64,000 nucleotides of DNA from Pseudonocardia sp. EC080619-01 (lineage in GTDB: Bacteria; Actinomycetota; Actinomycetes; Mycobacteriales; Pseudonocardiaceae): positions 4,882,501 through 4,946,500 of the forward strand of contig NZ_CP012184.1 in the NCBI RefSeq assembly GCF_001420995.1. Reading direction: 5' to 3'. The notes below the pieces were generated by a model that did no database searches, was not told the origin of the DNA, and saw only the letters and a list, made by a program, of their open reading frames with translations. The position numbers and the translations under genes were made by a program. Shown piece after piece: positions 60,013 to 64,000 of the stretch (positions are counted from its first letter, which is position 1; each line of letters opens with the position of its first letter).

Positions 60013-60513
60013 TCAGGACCGGTACGCCGGTGCCCGGACCGGCCCCTCCCGGTGCCGGTCCTCCAGCAGCGGCCGCCAGCGCGGCGCGACCAGTGTGGAC
60101 AGCACGACGACGCTGGTCGAGCGTGCCACCAGCGGTGACCGGCCCAGCGCGAGCAGGGTCGCCTGCAGGTCCTCGTGCGACGACGCCGCCAGCCGGCACA
60201 GCACGTCCGACGACCCGGTCGTCGCGTACGCCTCGGTGACGGCGGGCAGCTCCGCCAGCGCGGCGGCGACGTCGCCCAGCTCGCCCTGGGCGATCTCCAG
60301 CGTCACGAACGCCTGCACCCCGTACCCGGCCGCGGGGAGGTCGACGTCGGGCCCGTACCCGGTGATCACGCCCGCCTGCTCCATGCGGTCCAGGCGGGCC
60401 TGCACGGTGCCGCGGGCGACCGTGAGGGTGCGGGACAGCTCCAGCACCCCGGCCCGCGGCCGTTCCTGCAGCGCGGCGAGCAGGTCGACGTCGAGGGCGT
60501 CCAGCGTGAGCAC
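60013..60513 (-). CDS. Lrp/AsnC family transcriptional regulator
   Basis: A 166-residue regulator starting with GTG at 60513: 'LDALDVDLLAALQERPRAGV' and 'LELSRTLTVARGTVQARLDR' form the helix-turn-helix, 'FVTLEIAQGELGDVAAALAE' and 'TTGSSDVLCRLAASSHEDLQ' the RAM domain. It is convergent with DUF3500 paralogue 2 (nine bases apart) and divergent from the LacI gene. Three phased TTG-type repeats in the 112-bp gap upstream (60548-60574) are its likely binding sites. Its effector is unknown; AsnC-type regulators respond to amino acids or oxoacids. Confidence 0.92.
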   Translation of the reverse strand: MLTLDALDVDLLAALQERPRAGVLELSRTLTVARGTVQARLDRMEQAGVITGYGPDVDLPAAGYGVQAFVTLEIAQGELGDVAAALAELPAVTEAYATTGSSDVLCRLAASSHEDLQATLLALGRSPLVARSTSVVVLSTLVAPRWRPLLEDRHREGPVRAPAYRS

Positions 60514-60547
60514 GGGCGGAGTCTAGGCACCCGGCCCCGGCAAACTC

Positions 60548-60574
60548 TTGGCAAGCGTTGACAAGGTTGCGCAA
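60548..60574. promoter_or_regulatory. Phased TTG repeats: candidate Lrp operator
   Basis: TTGGCAAG (60548-60555), TTGACAAG (60558-60565) and TTGCGCAA (60567-60574, inside the perfect palindrome GTTGCGCAAC at 60566-60575) begin 10 and 9 bp apart, so they face the same side of the helix. They lie just upstream of the divergent Lrp gene. Confidence 0.6.
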
Positions 60575-60625
60575 CACGATGCACGCTCCTCGGGTCCCAC
60601 CGGCGGGACACCGAGGAGGAGAGCA

Positions 60626-61630
60626 GTGGCGCCCACCCTGACCGACGTCGCCCGCACCGCGGGCGTCGCCCTGTCGACCGCGTCGCGGGCGTTCTCCGAC
60701 CCGGACCGGCTCGGCGCGGCGACCCGCCGGCGGATCCTCGCCGCGGCCCAGGAGCTGGGCTACGCACCGCGCCCGGTGGAGCCGGCCCCGGCGGCGCGCG
60801 GCACCGCGACCGTCGCCGCGGTCGTCCCGGACATCGCCAACCCGGTCTTCTCCCGCTTCGTCAAGGCCGCCCAGGCCCAGGGGCGCCAGACCCGGACGAC
60901 CGTCGTCGTCGCCGACACCGACTACGACCCCGACCGCGAGCGCGAGGCGATCACCGGCCTGTGCGCGCGGGTCGACGGGATCGTCGTCCACTCCTCCCGC
61001 CTCGACGGCGCCGAGGTGCTCGACCTCTGCGGGTCGACGCCGTCGGTGCTGGTCAACCGCGAGGTCGCCGGCGGGGACTGCGTCATCGCCGACTCCACCC
61101 AGGGACTGCGGGAGACCGTCGACCACCTCGACGCGCTCGGCCACCGCCGGATCGCCTACGTCCAGGGCCGCTCGGACTCCTGGTCCAACCAGCACCGGGT
61201 CGGGCTGCTCCGCGCACTCGCCGACGAGTACGGCCTGGAGCTGCACCTGCTCGGCTGGCACACCGAGACCGTCGACGGCGGCACCGCCGCCGCGGCCCGC
61301 GTGCTCGCCACCGGCGCGACCGCCGCGATGACCCACAACGACCTCGTCGCGCTCGGCCTGCTCGCCGGTGCCCGCACCCTCGGTGTCCGGGTGCCCGACG
61401 ACCTGTCCGTCGTCGGCAGCGACGACATCCCCTTCGCGGCGCTGTCGGCCCCCGGGCTGTCCAGCATCGCCACCCCGATGGACCGCGCCGGGACGCTCGC
61501 CTGCGAGGTACTCGGCCGCGCGGCGGCCGAGCGCACCGCGCCGCGCGTGGTCCGCCTGCCCACCCACCTCGTCGTCCGCGGCACCACCGGTCCCGCGCGC
61601 GCCGAGCGCACCCTGGAGGTCACCTCGTGA
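60626..61630 (+). CDS. LacI family transcriptional regulator
   Basis: A 334-residue repressor. 'TLTDVARTAGVALSTASRAF' (residues 4-23) and the following hinge 'RRRILAAAQELGYAPRPVEP' are the LacI DNA-binding headpiece; the remainder is a periplasmic-binding-protein-like sugar domain ('VAAVVPDIANPVFSRFVKAA' near residue 67, 'HRRIAYVQGRSDSWSNQHRV' near 173, 'LSVVGSDDIPFAALSAPGLS' near 258). The GTG at 60626 has GAGGAGGAG upstream. It is the first gene of an operon with a hydroxyacid dehydrogenase, a mannonate-dehydratase-like enzyme and a mannitol-dehydrogenase-like enzyme, so it should sense a sugar acid. Its TGA overlaps the next GTG. Confidence 0.93.
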   Translation: MAPTLTDVARTAGVALSTASRAFSDPDRLGAATRRRILAAAQELGYAPRPVEPAPAARGTATVAAVVPDIANPVFSRFVKAAQAQGRQTRTTVVVADTDYDPDREREAITGLCARVDGIVVHSSRLDGAEVLDLCGSTPSVLVNREVAGGDCVIADSTQGLRETVDHLDALGHRRIAYVQGRSDSWSNQHRVGLLRALADEYGLELHLLGWHTETVDGGTAAAARVLATGATAAMTHNDLVALGLLAGARTLGVRVPDDLSVVGSDDIPFAALSAPGLSSIATPMDRAGTLACEVLGRAAAERTAPRVVRLPTHLVVRGTTGPARAERTLEVTS

Positions 61631-62616
61631 AGATCGTCGTCGCGGACCAGAACCTGGTCGGGCTGCGGGACGAGCTGGAGGCCGCGCTGCCCACCGGCAG
61701 CGAGGTCGTCTGGTCGCCGACCCGCGACGTCGCCGACGTCGCCGCACTGGTGCCGGGCGCGGAGGTGCTGATCTCCGGCCGGTGCTCGAAGGAGGTCGCG
61801 ACGGCCGGCCCGCAGCTGCGGCTGGTGCACGCCGCGGGCGCGGGCACCGACGGCATCGACGTCGACGCGCTCCCCGCGGGCTGCACGGTCGCGAACACCT
61901 TCCACCACGAGGACTCGATCGCCGAGTACGTCGTCGCGTCGGCGATCGCGCTGAGCCGCGGTTTCCTCGCCCAGGACACCGCGCTGCGCGCCGGGCACTG
62001 GCCCACCCCCGCCTACGACGAGGCGGCCCCCTGGATGCGCTCGCTGGCCGGCGCGACGATCGGGTTCGTCGGCTTCGGCCACATCGGCGCGCGGTCCTGG
62101 GACCGGCTGCGGGTGTTCGGCGCCCGCGGGGTCGCGGTGAGCCGGCGCGGCGCGATCGACGCGGGGGAGACCGGCCTGGACTGGGCGGGCCCGACCGCCG
62201 ACCGGCTGGGCGACCTGCTCGCGGTGTCCGACGTCGTCGTCGTGAGCGCCCCGCTGACGCCGGAGACCGAGGGCATGATCGGTGCGGCCGAGCTGGCGTC
62301 CATGAAGGACTCCGCGGTGCTGGTCAACGTCGGCCGTGGCCCGCTGGTGGCGGAACGGCCGCTCTACGAGGCGCTGCGCGACGGCGTGGTCGGCGGTGCC
62401 GCGATCGACGTCTGGTACGGCTACCCGGAGCCCGGGTCGGCGCACGCGGAGCCGTCGTCGCTGCCGTTCCGCGAGCTGGGGAACGTCCTCATGACCCCGC
62501 ACTCGTCGGGACTGACCCACCAGACCTTCGCCGGGCGCGCCGACGACATCGGCGCGAACGTGCACCGCCTCGCCGCGGGCGAGGCGATCCGCAACGTCGT
62601 GGCGGTCGCGCCGTGA
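61627..62616 (+). CDS. D-isomer specific 2-hydroxyacid dehydrogenase
   Basis: A 329-residue NAD(P)-dependent enzyme. 'LRLVHAAGAGTDGIDVDALP' (about residues 66-85) is in the substrate domain; 'ATIGFVGFGHIGARSWDRLR' (about 143-162) is the cofactor loop; 'LVNVGRGPLVAERPLYEALR' near residue 235 carries the catalytic Arg; 'IDVWYGYPEPGSAHAEPSSL' the Glu region and 'MTPHSSGLTHQT' near 291 the catalytic His. It interconverts a 2-oxoacid and a D-2-hydroxyacid, fitting sugar-acid catabolism. Coupled by GTGA overlaps to LacI upstream and the dehydratase downstream. Confidence 0.92.
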   Translation: MKIVVADQNLVGLRDELEAALPTGSEVVWSPTRDVADVAALVPGAEVLISGRCSKEVATAGPQLRLVHAAGAGTDGIDVDALPAGCTVANTFHHEDSIAEYVVASAIALSRGFLAQDTALRAGHWPTPAYDEAAPWMRSLAGATIGFVGFGHIGARSWDRLRVFGARGVAVSRRGAIDAGETGLDWAGPTADRLGDLLAVSDVVVVSAPLTPETEGMIGAAELASMKDSAVLVNVGRGPLVAERPLYEALRDGVVGGAAIDVWYGYPEPGSAHAEPSSLPFRELGNVLMTPHSSGLTHQTFAGRADDIGANVHRLAAGEAIRNVVAVAP

Positions 62617-63830
62617 CCGCCGACCGCATCGTCGCGGCGGAGGTGCTGATCACCTCGCCGGGCCGCAACCACGTCACCCTCAAGATCACCACCCGGGACG
62701 GCCTGGTCGGCTGGGGCGACGCGACGCTGAACGGCCGGGAGCTCGCCGTCGCCGCCTACCTGCGGGAACACCTGTGCCCGCAGCTGCTCGGCCGCGACCC
62801 GTCCCGCATCGAGGACACCTGGCAGTACTTGTACCGGGGCGCCTACTGGCGGCGCGGGCCGGTCACCATGACCGCGGTCGGCGCCGTCGACCTGGCGCTG
62901 TGGGACATCAAGGGCAAGGCCGCCAGCCTGCCCGTCTACCAGCTGCTCGGGGGCGCCGTCCGGGACCGGGTGCGGGCCTACACCCACGCCACCGGCTGGG
63001 AGGTCGCTCAGCTGTGCGACGCCGTCGACGCCGTCGTCGAGCGCGGGTTCACCGCCGTCCGGGTGCAGACCGGCGTGCCCGGCCTGGACACCGTCTACGG
63101 CGTCGGGCGCGGGCCCGGCTACGAGCCGGCCGGGCGCGGCACCGTCCCCGCGGAGGAGGTCTGGGACACCGCCGCCTACCTGCGCCACGTGCCCGACGCG
63201 CTGGCCGCGGTCCGCGCGCACACCGGACCGGAGCCCGCGCTGCTGCACGACGCCCACCACCGCCTCACCCCGATCGAGGCCGCCCGGCTCGGGAAGGCCC
63301 TCGAACCGGTCGACCTGTTCTGGCTCGAGGACGTCACCCCGGCCGAGAACCAGGACGTGCTGCGCCGGGTCCGCGCCCACACCACGACGCCGCTGGCGAT
63401 CGGCGAGGTCTTCTCCACGCTCTGGGAGTTCCAGCAGCTGATCACCGAGCAGCTGATCGACCACGCCCGGGCCGCCGTCACCCACTCCGGCGGGATCAGC
63501 GCGCTGCGCAGGCTGGCCGCGCTCGCCGACGTCTGGCAGGTGAAGGTGAGCCCGCACGGCCCCTCGGACGTCTCGCCGATCGCGATGGCCGCGTCCGCGC
63601 ACGTCGCGCTGGCCACGCCGAACCACGGGATCCAGGAGTACATGGGCTACCCGGAGCAGGTGCACGAGGTGTTCCGGCACGCCTGGACCTGCGACGACGG
63701 GCACCTGGACCCCGGCGACGCCCCCGGGCTCGGGGTCGACGTCGACGAGGCGCTCGCCGCCCGCTTCCCCTACGAACCCGCCCTGCTGCCGGTCGCGCGC
63801 CGCCGCGACGGCTCGATGACGGACTGGTGA
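62613..63830 (+). CDS. D-mannonate dehydratase-like enolase superfamily enzyme (ManD type)
   Basis: A 405-residue enolase-superfamily protein. 'LITSPGRNHVTLKITTRDGL' and 'VGWGDATLNGRELAVAAYLR' start the capping domain; 'YWRRGPVTMTAVGAVDLALW' near residue 84 and 'GKAASLPVYQLLGG' follow. 'LHDAHHRLTPIEAARLGKAL' near residue 210 (metal Asp and catalytic His), 'FWLEDVTPAENQD' near 235 (Glu) and 'IGEVFSTLWEFQQ' near 261 (Glu) give the metal site. Length and the 'VGRGPGYEPAGRG' loop point to the ManD group, which dehydrates D-mannonate or D-altronate to 2-keto-3-deoxygluconate. GTGA overlaps on both sides place it in the LacI operon. Confidence 0.9.
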   Translation: MTADRIVAAEVLITSPGRNHVTLKITTRDGLVGWGDATLNGRELAVAAYLREHLCPQLLGRDPSRIEDTWQYLYRGAYWRRGPVTMTAVGAVDLALWDIKGKAASLPVYQLLGGAVRDRVRAYTHATGWEVAQLCDAVDAVVERGFTAVRVQTGVPGLDTVYGVGRGPGYEPAGRGTVPAEEVWDTAAYLRHVPDALAAVRAHTGPEPALLHDAHHRLTPIEAARLGKALEPVDLFWLEDVTPAENQDVLRRVRAHTTTPLAIGEVFSTLWEFQQLITEQLIDHARAAVTHSGGISALRRLAALADVWQVKVSPHGPSDVSPIAMAASAHVALATPNHGIQEYMGYPEQVHEVFRHAWTCDDGHLDPGDAPGLGVDVDEALAARFPYEPALLPVARRRDGSMTDW

Positions 63831-64000
63831 CCGCCGTGCTCCCGACCGAGACCCCGGCCCCGGACGGCACCGGGATCGTCCACCTGGGACTGAGCAACTT
63901 CCATCGCGCGCACCAGGCCGTGCACACCGCCGCCGCGCTCGCCGGCGGTGGTCCGTGGGGGATCCTCGGCGTCGCACCCCGGTCGGCCGGGATCGCGGAC
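63827..64000 (+). CDS. Mannitol dehydrogenase family protein, partial (fructuronate reductase-like)
   Basis: A GTG at 63827 overlaps the dehydratase TGA; the frame is open to the window edge, giving 58 residues. 'GTGIVHLGLSNFHRAHQAVH' and 'GGPWGILGVAPRSAG' match the start of the polyol-specific long-chain dehydrogenases (mannitol dehydrogenase, fructuronate reductase UxuB, tagaturonate reductase). In this context fructuronate reductase (to mannonate, the substrate of the preceding enzyme) is most likely. Confidence 0.85.
   Translation, partial: MTAVLPTETPAPDGTGIVHLGLSNFHRAHQAVHTAAALAGGGPWGILGVAPRSAGIAD

Overview
The window is very GC-rich DNA with dense, often overlapping genes, many GTG starts and several apparently leaderless promoters. 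An SsgA-like cell-division regulator, a DtxR/IdeR-type iron box, FprA-type ferredoxin reductase and UvrA-like, DUF3500 and DUF3152 proteins all point to an actinomycete. Pseudonocardiales (for example Pseudonocardia) is my best guess from gene content; this is inference, because no rRNA is present.

Layout. 1-7.6 kb: flavin reductase (cut by the window edge), DUF6069 membrane protein, cytochrome P450, metallophosphoesterase, FprA-type reductase behind an iron box, zinc-independent L31, split-barrel flavoprotein, SDR. 7.6-13.9 kb: a NUDIX remnant beside tRNA-Gly, SDR, RidA/TetR divergent pair with a clear operator, two tandem copies of a tRNA Gly-Cys-Val set, SsgA-like protein, ECF sigma/anti-sigma pair, tRNA-Val(CAC). 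13.9-15.7 kb: small accessory genes bounded by an imperfect direct repeat. 15.9-22.9 kb: a coupled GMC oxidoreductase / aldehyde dehydrogenase / M20 hydrolase operon with a divergent GbsR-like regulator, then a divergent Lrp / 2-oxoacid decarboxylase pair.

23-29.3 kb is a visibly less GC-rich accessory island. Its core is a compact locus that looks like an undescribed RiPP-type pathway: a 53-residue precursor-like peptide, a HExxH protein resembling the peptide beta-hydroxylase family, a cupin-like protein whose 5' part carries an in-frame TGA, and an MFS exporter. Gene remnants lie on both sides.

29.4-50 kb is mostly single metabolic or regulatory genes (saccharopine dehydrogenase-like, GlxA/AraC, TetR, SDRs, XRE, Na+/H+ antiporter, NmrA-like, hydrolases, a secreted CE15-like esterase, YdcF, an AraC/VOC/UvrA-like cluster, DUF418, aminoglycoside-phosphotransferase-like, a small secreted protein). 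50-64 kb holds GPP34, a two-component system, a DUF3152 lipoprotein, two DUF3500 paralogues around an acetyl-CoA synthetase, a second Lrp regulator, and the start of a LacI-controlled hexuronate-type operon (hydroxyacid dehydrogenase, mannonate dehydratase-like, mannitol dehydrogenase-like) that runs off the right edge.
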